Shown one piece after another: positions 22,634 through 29,390 of a stretch of 64,000 nucleotides of DNA. Each line of letters begins with the position of its first letter. The stretch's first letter is position 1. This DNA comes from Pullichristensenella sp963930055 (GTDB lineage Bacteria; Bacillota; Clostridia; Christensenellales; Aristaeellaceae), in contig CAWVKS010000005.1 in the NCBI GenBank assembly GCA_963930055.1, positions 1 through 64,000 on the forward strand, written 5' to 3'. The position numbers and the translations under genes were made by a program. Below the pieces are notes generated by a model that had not been told where the DNA came from, did no database searches, and saw only the letters and a program-made list of their open reading frames with translations.

Positions 22634-23777
22634 CGCTGGCATATTTGGGGTCAAGCTCCATCGTGCGGCAGATGCGGTCGGTCTGTTCGCAGGCGATGAG
22701 CGTGGAGCCACTACCGCCAAACAGGTCCATCACTACGCCGTTGGGCGCAGAGCTGTTCTTGATGGGATAGGCCAGCAGCGGGATGGGCTTCATCGTCGGG
22801 TGCTGGGCGGACTTCTTCGGCTTGTCGAAGTTCCATATGGTGGACTGCTTGCGGTCGGCAAACCACTTGTGCTTGCCGTTGGGCAGCCAACCGAACAGCA
22901 CCGGCTCATGCTGCCACTGATAGGGCGAGCGCCCCAGCACGAGGCTGTTCTTCACCCAGATGCACACGCCGCTGATGTGGAAGCCCGCCTCCTTGAACGC
23001 GCGGCGGAAGTTGAGCCCCTCGGTATCCGCGTGGAATATGTAGGCGCTGCCGCCCTCAGCCAGATGCGCAGCCATATTGCGGAAGGCCGCCAGCAGGAAT
23101 TCATAGAAATTGCCATCCGCCATGCTGTCGTTCTGGATGGACCTGCCGTCTGCGCTCTGGTAGGCGACGTTATAAGGCGGGTCGGTGACGATGAGGTTGG
23201 CCTTGAGGCCGTCCATGAGCAGGTCGACATCGCCCGCGTTGGTAGCGTCACCGCAGACCATGCGGTGGCGGCCCAGCGTCCAGACGTCGCCCGGCTCCAC
23301 GAAAGGGACGATCTCCTCCGGGTCGATGTCGCAGTCATCGTCGGACACATCCTTGTCATGTACCTTAGAGAATAAGTCGTCCACTTCGGCGGCGTCGAAG
23401 CCGGTCGCACCGAGGTCATAGCCCGAGGATTGCAGGTCAGCCAGCAAGTCAGCCAGCGCCACCGGTTCCCATTCGCCCACCGCCTTGTTCAGGGCAATGT
23501 TGAGCGCCTTTTCATCCTGCGGGTTATCGATATGCACGACCACGCAGTCGATCTCTGTCGCGCCCTCGCTGACCAGCACCTTGTAGCGCTGATGCCCGCC
23601 GACGATATTTCCAGTGACCTCATTCCAGATGACAGGATCGACATAGCCGAAGTCATGCAGGCTGCGCCGGATCTTTTCATAGGCAGGATCGCCGGGCTTG
23701 AGATCTTTGCGGGGATTGTATTTTGCGGGCTTGAGGCGGTTAATGCTGATCCTCTGCAGATTCATTTCAGTGTTCAT
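22530..23777 (-). CDS. ParB-like / DNA N-methyltransferase fusion
   Basis: Residues 1-100 are a ParB/sulfiredoxin-like domain (RLKPAKYNPRKDLKPGDPAY, then GNIVGGHQRYKVL). The rest is a beta-class DNA methyltransferase: TDPPYNVAY (about residue 198) comes before the SAM-binding MDLFGGSGSTL (about 350), then MELDPKYASVIVERF. It makes N4-methylcytosine or N6-methyladenine. This fusion is common beside terminase genes in Clostridia prophages, where it probably protects phage DNA. The C-terminal 30 residues overlap the convergent XRE gene and look unlike the family. A phage SAM synthetase at 29846 may supply its cofactor. Confidence 0.92.
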   Translation of the reverse strand: MNTEMNLQRISINRLKPAKYNPRKDLKPGDPAYEKIRRSLHDFGYVDPVIWNEVTGNIVGGHQRYKVLVSEGATEIDCVVVHIDNPQDEKALNIALNKAVGEWEPVALADLLADLQSSGYDLGATGFDAAEVDDLFSKVHDKDVSDDDCDIDPEEIVPFVEPGDVWTLGRHRMVCGDATNAGDVDLLMDGLKANLIVTDPPYNVAYQSADGRSIQNDSMADGNFYEFLLAAFRNMAAHLAEGGSAYIFHADTEGLNFRRAFKEAGFHISGVCIWVKNSLVLGRSPYQWQHEPVLFGWLPNGKHKWFADRKQSTIWNFDKPKKSAQHPTMKPIPLLAYPIKNSSAPNGVVMDLFGGSGSTLIACEQTDRICRTMELDPKYASVIVERFYQEYPAQKIVVQRSGQSLEYADLRQAIA

Positions 23778-23853
23778 TGCAAACCCCTTTCCGTGCGTTG
23801 AAGTATTGGTTCTCCCTTTGCATTTGCCTCAGGAGGTGAAACCCTCCGCCGTC

Positions 23854-23882
23854 TTGACAAAGTAGTCAAATTGTGTTACGAT
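23854..23882 (+). promoter_or_regulatory. Promoter and operator of the antitoxin-toxin pair
   Basis: TTGACA (23854-23859), 17 bases, TACGAT (23877-23882). TTGAC-N6-GTCAA (23854-23869) is an inverted repeat covering the -35 box, a likely antitoxin binding site. Confidence 0.72.
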
Positions 23883-23906
23883 ATGACCACCCAAGGAGGT
23901 GTTTTC

Positions 23907-24203
23907 ATGTATTCCAGCATTTCGATTCGACCGTCCAAAGAACTGCGAACTAACTACAGCCAGATCTCCAAGTTAGCCAGAAACAACCCCGTTGCGATCA
24001 CCGTGAATGGCAAAGAGGATACGGTCGTTGTCTCCCACGAAGAATTTGTTGATCAGCAGCAATACATCCAAGAGTTGGAAGCCCGCCTTGCGATATACGC
24101 GCATCTTGCACAGGCAATGGATGATGTTAAGCTCGGTAGGGCTCAGACAATGGATGCTGCCTTTGACGATATTCTCGGGGAATTGGATGAGGTGCGTCCA
24201 TGA
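23907..24203 (+). CDS. Phd/YefM-type antitoxin
   Basis: The 98-residue protein starts MYSSISIRPSKELRTNYSQI and continues SKLARNNPVAITVNGKEDTV and VVSHEEFVDQQQYIQELEAR. The R.NYS.I...A....P..IT.NG...-V..S...+ pattern is the Phd/YefM DNA-binding fold. The C-terminal part (AMDDVKLGRAQTMDAAFDDI) would wrap the toxin. The ATG at 23907 has AAGGAGG upstream and the stop overlaps the toxin start (ATGA). Confidence 0.88.
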   Translation: MYSSISIRPSKELRTNYSQISKLARNNPVAITVNGKEDTVVVSHEEFVDQQQYIQELEARLAIYAHLAQAMDDVKLGRAQTMDAAFDDILGELDEVRP

Positions 24204-24523
24204 GCTATCATGTCAGGATCACCGAAACAGCAAAGCAGGATCTTCGAGAGATCGCTTTCTACATCGCTGAACATTCCATGGACAACGAGACAGCAAAGCG
24301 CTTCGTCATGGAATTGCGTGAGCAATGTAAACGATTGGTGGATTTTCCCCAGAGTGGAGCTATACCGAAGGATCACGTCCTGCGCAGCCTGGATTTCCGA
24401 TACATCGTGCATAAGGATTATCTGATCTTCTACTGCATCGATGAAACGCAGAGGATCGTCGACGTATTGGCGATTTTTAATGCAAAAAAGGACTATCTCC
24501 GCGTCATGAGAAAGTATATCTGA
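24200..24523 (+). CDS. RelE/ParE-type toxin
   Basis: The 107-residue protein has YHVRITETAKQDLREIAFYI, then RLVDFPQSGAIPKDHVLRSL, FRYIVHKDYLIFYCID and VLAIFNAKKDYLRVM. This is the ParE/RelE plasmid-stabilisation fold. I see no RelE catalytic Arg/Tyr set clear enough to say whether it is a ribosome-dependent RNase or a gyrase poison; the V.+I...++D+ ending is closer to ParE/YoeB-like proteins. It is co-translated with the antitoxin and ends at a strong terminator. Confidence 0.85.
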   Translation: MSYHVRITETAKQDLREIAFYIAEHSMDNETAKRFVMELREQCKRLVDFPQSGAIPKDHVLRSLDFRYIVHKDYLIFYCIDETQRIVDVLAIFNAKKDYLRVMRKYI

Positions 24524-24532
24524 ACGCCCCAA

Positions 24533-24560
24533 CGTCTGCCCGCATGGGCAGGCGCTTTTT
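24533..24560 (+). terminator. Terminator after the toxin gene
   Basis: CGTCTGCCC / GGGCAGGCG (9 bp, one G-T pair) with loop GCAT is followed by CTTTTT, 10 bases after the toxin stop codon. Confidence 0.85.
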
Positions 24561-24580
24561 GACTGAGGACTGAACATTGC

Positions 24581-24611
24581 CCCGCCTGATAAGGCGGGAT
24601 TTTTCATTTTT
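24581..24611 (+). terminator. Second tandem terminator
   Basis: CCCGCCT-GATA-AGGCGGG (7 bp) is followed by ATTTTTCATTTTT. The stretch 24612-24733 that follows has no recognisable gene. Confidence 0.75.
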
Positions 24612-24733
24612 GGGGCAGATACCCCCGGTCGGCAATTCCGCGAAAATTCGCGCGAGAGGGCGCGGCGGTCTCCAGCTGCGGGGTGAAAGAATCCGACCAC
24701 CCCCTCCCCTCGAGGCGGTCGGTCGAGGCACGC

Positions 24734-25080
24734 GGGGCTGACGGGGCGCGCGGGGCTGCCGGGGCACACGGGGCCGCCGGGCGCGGGGCCGCCGGGGGCG
24801 CGGGGCCGCCGGGGGGCGCGGGGCCGCCGGGGCGCGGGGCTGACGGGGCGCGCGGGGCCGGCCGGGGCACATGGGGCCGCCGGGGCACACGGGGCCGCCG
24901 GGGGCGCGGGGCCGCCGGGGCGCGGGGCCGCCGGGGCGCGCGGGGCCGGCCGGGGCACACGGGGCCGGCCGGGGCACACGGGGCCGCCGAGGGTGCGGGG
25001 CCGGCCGGGGCACACGGGGCCGCCGGGGGCGCGCGGGGCCGCCGGGGGCGCGCGGGGCCGCCGGGGGCGCGGGGCTGCCG
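24734..25080 (+). repeat. GC-rich 9-bp tandem repeat with Gly-Ala-X periodicity
   Basis: About 38 units of 9 bases of the form GGGGCYGMC or GGGGCRCRC follow one another. In phase they encode Gly-Ala-X (GADGARGAAGAHGAA), like a collagen-type repeat. Units of 6, 7, 8 and 10 bases caused by gain or loss of G and GC break the frame many times, so no single reading frame spans the array, and no ribosome binding site precedes it. It may be a decayed collagen-like gene segment, a structured spacer, or a region damaged by homopolymer sequencing errors. Confidence 0.75.
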
Positions 25081-25224
25081 ACGAAAACGCGCTACTACTT
25101 ATGCGCGTAGGGCCTTTGGCCCGACCCCGGCGTATCAAAAACAACGCTGAAACTACCGCGTTTCTTATCTTGCTATTTGGGCCGCGCAGAGTGATGTATG
25201 TGTCGCGGGCCGGAAAACGGGCCG

Positions 25225-25245
25225 CCGCGGGGGAAGACCCCGCGG
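25225..25245 (+). promoter_or_regulatory. Strong hairpin in the amidoligase leader
   Basis: CCGCGGGG-GAAGA-CCCCGCGG is a perfect 8 bp stem 27 bases before the GTG start of the amidoligase. It could protect the 5' end or restrict ribosome entry. I see no convincing sigma-70 promoter between 25081 and 25224. Confidence 0.55.
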
Positions 25246-25272
25246 GAACGAAGCGCGAAAGGAGTACACCCC

Positions 25273-26160
25273 GTGAAAACACAGACTTTTGGCATTGAGA
25301 TGGAAACCACCGGTCTCGGCCGCGCGCGCACAGCCCAGGCCCTCGCCGAGCACTTCGGCACAGTCGCCCGCCACGTCGGGCTCCACCTCGACAACTGGAC
25401 GGTGGCCATGCCCGACGGACGGCACTGGACCATCGAAAGCGACTCCTCGGTCACCGACCCCGACGCCGAGGTCGTCAGCCCGGTGTGCCGCTGGGAAGAC
25501 ATCCCCATGGTCCAGGGAGTGGTCCGCGCCCTGCGCAGGGCCGGGGCCATGACCGACGAAAGCTGCGGCATCCACATCCATGTGGGGCTGGGCGAGCACA
25601 CGCCGCAAAGCCTGCGCAGGCTGGTCAACATCGTCAACGCCAAGGAAGACCTGCTGACCATGGCCCTGGGCATTTCGCCGGAACGGCGCGAGCAGTGGTG
25701 CCAACCCGTCGAGCCGCGCTTCCTCGCACAGCTCAACCAGCGCAAGCCCTCCAGCATGGAGGCCATGGCACGGCTCTGGTACACCGCCAACGGCGGCGGC
25801 GAAAGCACAGACTGGCGGCAGCGCGCCTCGAGGCACTACGACCGAAGCCGCTACCACCTGCTCAACCTTCACGCGGCCTTTTCCACCGAGCGCCCCGCGC
25901 ACACCATCGAGTTTCGCGCCTTCAACGGCACACTGCACGCGGGCGAGGTGAAAAGCTACATCCAGCTTTGCCTGGCCATCAGCGCGCAGGCCCTGCACAC
26001 CAAGGCGGCCAGCCCCGCGCCCCCCATCACAGACAACCCCAAGTACACCTTCCGCTGCTGGCTCCTGCGCCTGGGCTTCATCGGCGACGAATTTGAGACC
26101 GCACGCACACACCTGCTCAAGCGCCTGCCCGGCAACGCCGCCTGGCGGCAGGCATCCTGA
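25273..26160 (+). CDS. Phage-type amidoligase
   Basis: The 295-residue protein starts (GTG) with KTQTFGIEMETTGLGR. It has WTIESDSSVTDPDAEVVSPV, then CGIHIHVGLGEHT, RYHLLNLHAAF and HTIEFRAFNGTL. These blocks are the signature of the ATP-dependent carboxylate-amine ligases of the glutamine-synthetase-like amidoligase family, with acidic and His metal-binding residues in G-[IV]-E-x-E, E-x-D-x-S and H-[IV]-H. Known gene-neighbourhood work links this family with class II glutamine amidotransferases, as here (26914). The substrate is unknown; a peptide or cell-wall tag is a guess. GGAG lies 8 bases before the GTG at 25273. Its message is followed by a hammerhead-like RNA. Confidence 0.9.
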   Translation: MKTQTFGIEMETTGLGRARTAQALAEHFGTVARHVGLHLDNWTVAMPDGRHWTIESDSSVTDPDAEVVSPVCRWEDIPMVQGVVRALRRAGAMTDESCGIHIHVGLGEHTPQSLRRLVNIVNAKEDLLTMALGISPERREQWCQPVEPRFLAQLNQRKPSSMEAMARLWYTANGGGESTDWRQRASRHYDRSRYHLLNLHAAFSTERPAHTIEFRAFNGTLHAGEVKSYIQLCLAISAQALHTKAASPAPPITDNPKYTFRCWLLRLGFIGDEFETARTHLLKRLPGNAAWRQAS

Positions 26161-26177
26161 CACAGTTTCCAAATTCG

Positions 26178-26234
26178 CCCGCCTGACGAGAGCTGGTGGC
26201 TGCCAGCCGAAACCGGCGCTCCGCCGGTCGCGGG
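26178..26234 (+). ncRNA. Hammerhead ribozyme, type I, copy 1
   Basis: Stem I is CCCGC (26178-26182) with GCGGG (26230-26234). The core is CTGACGA (26183-26189). Stem II is GCTGG/CCAGC. GAAA is at 26209-26212. Stem III is CCGGCG/CGCCGG with a 3-base loop, followed by the GTC cleavage triplet (26227-26229). All invariant core positions of the hammerhead (CUGANGA, GAAA, UH) are present. One extra base follows the CTGACGA, as in copies 2 and 3, and the first stem II pair is A-C here. It starts 17 bases after the amidoligase stop, and predicted cleavage after 26229 leaves a 42-base leader for the next gene. Confidence 0.85.
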
Positions 26235-26271
26235 AAGCTGCACTTTCAAATCAAGCAAGGAGGAAATTCTC

Positions 26272-26475
26272 ATGAAAGACACACCGAAAATCCAACTCAC
26301 ACTCACTCAGACGGAATTGTCCATCCTGCACAGTGCACTTACGGAGTACCGGGCCAAGCTTGGAAATTTGACGAGCGAAATGGTCGCAATGGGGCTTGCC
26401 ACCGACGAGGCGCAAAGCCTTGCCACCCAACTCAGCGCCCTTTCCAGCAAAATGTGCATCCTTTTGAATCAATGA
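26272..26475 (+). CDS. Small protein of the amidoligase operon
   Basis: This is a 67-residue protein, MKDTPKIQLTLTQTELSILH and on, mostly helical and amphipathic (ALTEYRAKLGNLTSEMVAMG), ending MCILLNQ. I do not recognise a family. AAGGAGG precedes the ATG at 26272. It lies between hammerhead copies 1 and 2, so it should be translated from a short processed message. It could be a partner or substrate of the amidoligase, but nothing in the sequence proves that. Confidence 0.75.
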   Translation: MKDTPKIQLTLTQTELSILHSALTEYRAKLGNLTSEMVAMGLATDEAQSLATQLSALSSKMCILLNQ

Positions 26476-26536
26476 CCCGCCTGACGATGGCCTCCGGCAC
26501 AGGCCGAAACGCTCCCCCAGCCGGGAGCGTCGCGGG
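26476..26536 (+). ncRNA. Hammerhead ribozyme, type I, copy 2
   Basis: Stem I is CCCGC (26476-26480) with GCGGG (26532-26536). The core is CTGACGA (26481-26487) plus one extra T. Stem II is GGCCT/AGGCC with a 7-base loop. GAAA is at 26506-26509. Stem III is CGCTCCC/GGGAGCG with a 6-base loop, then GTC (26529-26531). Stems II and III differ from copy 1 in sequence but keep pairing, so the fold is supported by covariation. It begins on the base after the preceding stop codon. Cleavage after 26531 leaves a 44-base leader for the gene at 26576. Confidence 0.88.
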
Positions 26537-26575
26537 AAGCCGCACAGTTTTCAAATCAAGAAAGGGGTACACACC

Positions 26576-26809
26576 ATGTACGAACACGATTACGACGATT
26601 GTGCCAACGAGGAACAGTTCACCGAGGAAGCGCTGCAGGACGGCCTGCGGCAGCTCATTACCGACGGCTACGACAGCTCAGAAATTTGCTGGGAAAACCT
26701 GCGGGTACAGACCTTCTCCGAGGCCGGTCTCATGACCCGCGACTGCGGGCTGGTCATCGTCCTACCCGACGGCTCAGAATTCCAGCTCACCATCATTCAG
26801 AGCCGGTGA
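26576..26809 (+). CDS. Small acidic protein of the amidoligase operon
   Basis: This is a 77-residue acidic protein (MYEHDYDDCANEEQFTEEAL, then QDGLRQLITDGYDSSEICWE), ending in VIVLPDGSEFQLTIIQSR. I do not recognise a family. The start is supported by AAAGGGG upstream. It is flanked by hammerhead copies 2 and 3. The acidic N-terminus and the beta-rich end suggest a small folded domain; a role as carrier or acceptor for the amidoligase is speculation. Confidence 0.72.
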   Translation: MYEHDYDDCANEEQFTEEALQDGLRQLITDGYDSSEICWENLRVQTFSEAGLMTRDCGLVIVLPDGSEFQLTIIQSR

Positions 26810-26814
26810 CACAC

Positions 26815-26874
26815 CCCGCCTGACGATGGCCCGGCGGCCCCGGACCGAAACGCCCCAACACAGGGCGTCGCGGG
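26815..26874 (+). ncRNA. Hammerhead ribozyme, type I, copy 3
   Basis: Stem I is CCCGC (26815-26819) with GCGGG (26870-26874). The core is CTGACGA (26820-26826) plus one extra T. Stem II is GG-CCGG/CCGG-CC with a C-A mismatch inside. GAAA is at 26847-26850. Stem III is CGCCC/GGGCG with a 7-base loop, then GTC (26867-26869). It starts 5 bases after the stop codon of the previous gene. Cleavage after 26869 leaves a 44-base leader for the glutamine amidotransferase-like gene. Confidence 0.87.
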
Positions 26875-26913
26875 AAGCCGTATGCTTCCAAATATACAAA
26901 AGGGGGCACTGAT

Positions 26914-27504
26914 ATGTGCATCATCTGCGTTTCCAGATCGGGCGTCCGCCAGCCCGGCGAGGCCACCATCCGCGCCATGTTCCTGAATAATCCCCACGGC
27001 GCGGGGTACATGTTCGCACGCGACGGCTGGGTCACGATCCACAAGGGCTTCATGGATCTGGACGATTACCTGCGGGCCATCCGCGAAGAACACTTCACTG
27101 TCAGCGACAATGTGGTCTACCACTTCCGCATCAGCACACAGGCGGGCGTAAGCCCTGAAATGACGCATCCGTTTCCGCTCTCAAATCGACCCGCCCGCCT
27201 GCGCAAACTCGACCTGCGCTGCCGCGTTGGCGTCGCGCACAACGGCGTCATCCCCCTGACCAGTGACCCAAGCAACGAGCGCTACAGCGACACCGCCATC
27301 TTTATCACCGACTACCTCTCCCACATCATCCGCAGGCGTGCAGACCTGCGCGACCAGCGCGTGCTGGACAGCATCTTCCAAATCGCGCAGTCCAGGTTCG
27401 CCATCATGGACGGCGGCGGACACATCGCCACGGTCGGGAAGTTCATCGACGAGCGCGGGCTGCTGTTCAGCAACGCCAGTTACCTGCCTTGGCGGATGCG
27501 GTGA
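26914..27504 (+). CDS. Class II glutamine amidotransferase-like protein
   Basis: The 196-residue protein has Cys2 (MCIICVSRSG) as the expected N-terminal nucleophile after removal of Met. NNPHGAGYMFAR, VVYHFRISTQAG and VGVAHNGVIPLT supply the H-F-R and H-N-G blocks of the class II (Ntn) glutaminase fold. Such enzymes release ammonia from glutamine or act as amide hydrolases. Together with the amidoligase at 25273 it probably builds or removes an amide bond in an unknown modification pathway. The message starts just downstream of hammerhead copy 3. Confidence 0.88.
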   Translation: MCIICVSRSGVRQPGEATIRAMFLNNPHGAGYMFARDGWVTIHKGFMDLDDYLRAIREEHFTVSDNVVYHFRISTQAGVSPEMTHPFPLSNRPARLRKLDLRCRVGVAHNGVIPLTSDPSNERYSDTAIFITDYLSHIIRRRADLRDQRVLDSIFQIAQSRFAIMDGGGHIATVGKFIDERGLLFSNASYLPWRMR

Positions 27505-27552
27505 GCGACAGACGCTGCGAAATCAAACAGGGCATAGAAAGGGGATCTCATC

Positions 27553-27702
27553 ATGCACACCATTGTCATCAAGGTCTGGAGGGGGATCGTCTCCGAGGTC
27601 TACAGCGACGACCCCAATACGGAGATCGTCATCCTCGACGAGGATCGCACCGATGTGGAGGACATCCCGCAGATCGAGTTGCCCGCGCATCAGGTCTACT
27701 GA
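27553..27702 (+). CDS. 49-residue protein ending the amidoligase operon
   Basis: The frame MHTIVIKVWRGIVSEVYSDD continues with an acidic ILDEDRTDVEDIPQIEL and ends AHQVY. GGGGATCTCATC precedes the ATG at 27553. Codon use is like the neighbours (high third-position GC). I recognise no family. It resembles short beta-rich proteins found at the end of similar phage operons. A terminator follows at 27744. Confidence 0.65.
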   Translation: MHTIVIKVWRGIVSEVYSDDPNTEIVILDEDRTDVEDIPQIELPAHQVY

Positions 27703-27743
27703 CGCGGCCGCGGCGCAAAGCCGCAGTTCGCAAATCGAGGATC

Positions 27744-27763
27744 GCCGCCTGCGGGCGGCTTTT
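27744..27763 (+). terminator. Terminator of the amidoligase operon
   Basis: GCCGCC-TGCG-GGCGGC followed by TTTT. The 40 bases before it (27703-27743) contain a block like the 3' flank of the hammerhead units (AAGCCGCA ... CAAATC). Confidence 0.75.
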
Positions 27764-27884
27764 CTCGTTGCGCAATGTCGCCGCACGTGGCCGCGTGTCG
27801 GGCTTTTGGATCAGGCGCGGCTTCCCGGTTGGGCTTCGCGCCCCGGCGGCATGTGGCGGCAGCGTGGGCGCGACAGGGCAGGAG

Positions 27885-27913
27885 AAAAAGCACCGGGCGC
27901 TTTGCCCGATGCT
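27885..27913 (-). terminator. Terminator for the convergent minus-strand operon
   Basis: Minus strand AGCATCGGGC / GCCCGGTGCT (10 bp, one T-G pair) with loop AAAGC, then TTTTT, 18 bases after the stop of the gene at 27931. Confidence 0.8.
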
Positions 27914-27930
27914 TTGGGATCGACGGCGGC

Positions 27931-28449
27931 CTATTTGTCGATGATGTTCGCCGCCATCTGGATGTTCCCGCCCTCGTCGGTTTTAAGGCGGACCACCACC
28001 GTACCGTCGCCGGCGCGGTAGTTCGCCTGAAAGGGCTGCGGCCACAGTTCGGTGAGGCCGGGGCAGCTTTCAAATGCCTCGAGGCGGTACCACTCGGCGT
28101 TGTCCGGGTCGTCGCGGCAGAGCCTGTAAATGCGCGTCAGCTCCGCCATCTGCCTGCCCACGATCTCAGGCAGCGCTTCGCCGGCGGGGCGCGCCCGGAG
28201 GTCGCCGGGCAGGCGTTTGGGACGGAAGGCCGCCCAGCCGGAGAGCGGCGACGGTTGTTTCATATAGGCCAGCATCGCCTCGGTGGAGCCGCAGGCGTCG
28301 CAAATATAGACGTCCGCCGCGCGGCTCAGGGCGTTGGTATGCACAGGCGTTTTCATGACGTCCATCCCGCAACGGGGGCACGCCATGCGCTCGCCCGCCC
28401 GCTGCCGCGCTTTCAAATCGTCCAGTATCCTCTGGCTGCGCTCTGTCAT
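27931..28449 (-). CDS. Zinc-ribbon phage protein, unknown function
   Basis: The 172-residue protein starts MTERSQRILDDLKARQRAGE and has a four-cysteine zinc ribbon (CPRCGMD near residue 24 and CDACGS near residue 50). The C-terminal half (EWYRLEAFESCPGLTELWPQ, then YRAGDGTVVVRLKTDEGG) is beta-rich. Similar proteins occur in the accessory region of Clostridia prophages, but no function is known to me. It overlaps the upstream gene by 4 bases and ends at a terminator. Confidence 0.72.
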   Translation of the reverse strand: MTERSQRILDDLKARQRAGERMACPRCGMDVMKTPVHTNALSRAADVYICDACGSTEAMLAYMKQPSPLSGWAAFRPKRLPGDLRARPAGEALPEIVGRQMAELTRIYRLCRDDPDNAEWYRLEAFESCPGLTELWPQPFQANYRAGDGTVVVRLKTDEGGNIQMAANIIDK

Positions 28450-29333
28450 TCGGATGCCTCCCTGCTCTCGATTTCGTCTTTCGTCTGGGCCGCCTCGCGC
28501 TGTTGCCTGCGTATGGCAGCATACTTTTCCCGATGTGCCTGCATCCCTGCCGCGCTTTTGAATGCGGCGTAGCCGTTGAGGTGGGCCGTCAGCGTATGAC
28601 GCAGCTCCTTGTGTGCAACCCCGGCAAAGCCCATGCGCACCAGCCAGCTGTTGGCGCGGTACTTTTCGCTCTCCGGGTCAACGTGCGGCGTGATGGACAC
28701 GCGCTTTGCCGCCTTCGCGCTTCGCAGGACGCCGTCCAGCAGCTCGCAGTAAGCGGTCCAGCGCGCGGCTTCCTCCGGGAGGCAGGGCGTGCTGAAGATG
28801 AATTTCCCATCCTCGAAGGCGACGCCGCGGACAGCGCCGGCCTCGATCCCATCCCGCACGCGCGCTTCAAAATCGGCGACGCTCGCAGGCGGATCGTCGG
28901 TCATGGCTGTTACGAAGGTTTCCTCGATGCAGAGCGTCTCGCCCTGCATCATGCGGTTGAGCAGGCATTGCCGGCCATAGAGCGTTCGCAAAAGACTGAT
29001 CCGCTCCGTCACCGTCCAATCCCGCAGCGGCGAGACGATGTCCATGCGCTCGGGACTTGCGTCGGGGCCATCGGCTTCTAAATCATCTTCAGCACACGCG
29101 GCCTGTTCATCGACGGGTCCCGCTTCCAGCCAGCCCTGCTCGACGAGCATCGGCTTCAGGCTTTCCAGCAGCGCGTCGTTGCCGGACACAATGCCGCCGT
29201 CGCGCTCGACGGTGATCTCGCCGATGGTGTAGGCGAAGCCCGGCGCGCCTTCGTAGCGCGCGGGTAGGCCCAGACGTTCGGAAATGCGCCCGACGATCTC
29301 GCGCCGGGACTCTCTCGGGGTCTGTATCCTCAT
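28446..29333 (-). CDS. Conserved prophage protein of the so-called virulence-protein group
   Basis: The 295-residue protein starts MRIQTPRESRREIVGRISER and continues LGLPARYEGAPGFAYTIGEI. This matches from memory a family annotated as virulence-related in Firmicutes prophages; the annotation is not informative. A C-terminal block (ANSWLVRMGFAGVAHKELRH, then TLTAHLNGYAAFKS) is conserved in this group. The last 40 residues are charged. AGGAGG precedes the start. It lies in an operon with the zinc-ribbon protein at 27931. Confidence 0.65.
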   Translation of the reverse strand: MRIQTPRESRREIVGRISERLGLPARYEGAPGFAYTIGEITVERDGGIVSGNDALLESLKPMLVEQGWLEAGPVDEQAACAEDDLEADGPDASPERMDIVSPLRDWTVTERISLLRTLYGRQCLLNRMMQGETLCIEETFVTAMTDDPPASVADFEARVRDGIEAGAVRGVAFEDGKFIFSTPCLPEEAARWTAYCELLDGVLRSAKAAKRVSITPHVDPESEKYRANSWLVRMGFAGVAHKELRHTLTAHLNGYAAFKSAAGMQAHREKYAAIRRQQREAAQTKDEIESREASE

Positions 29334-29390
29334 GGAACTGCCTCCTTTGCCTATGAGCTATACTATACATCGCTCATATGAGGCCGAATG

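Noticed and set aside
25195..25235. GTCGCGGG upstream of the amidoligase as the 3' end of another hammerhead
   Set aside because: No CTGANGA and no stem II/GAAA lies at a workable distance upstream.
24683..25298. Plus-strand collagen-like reading frames across the GC-rich array
   Set aside because: No ribosome binding site, and repeat units of 6-10 bases change the frame many times, so no continuous Gly-X-Y protein is encoded.
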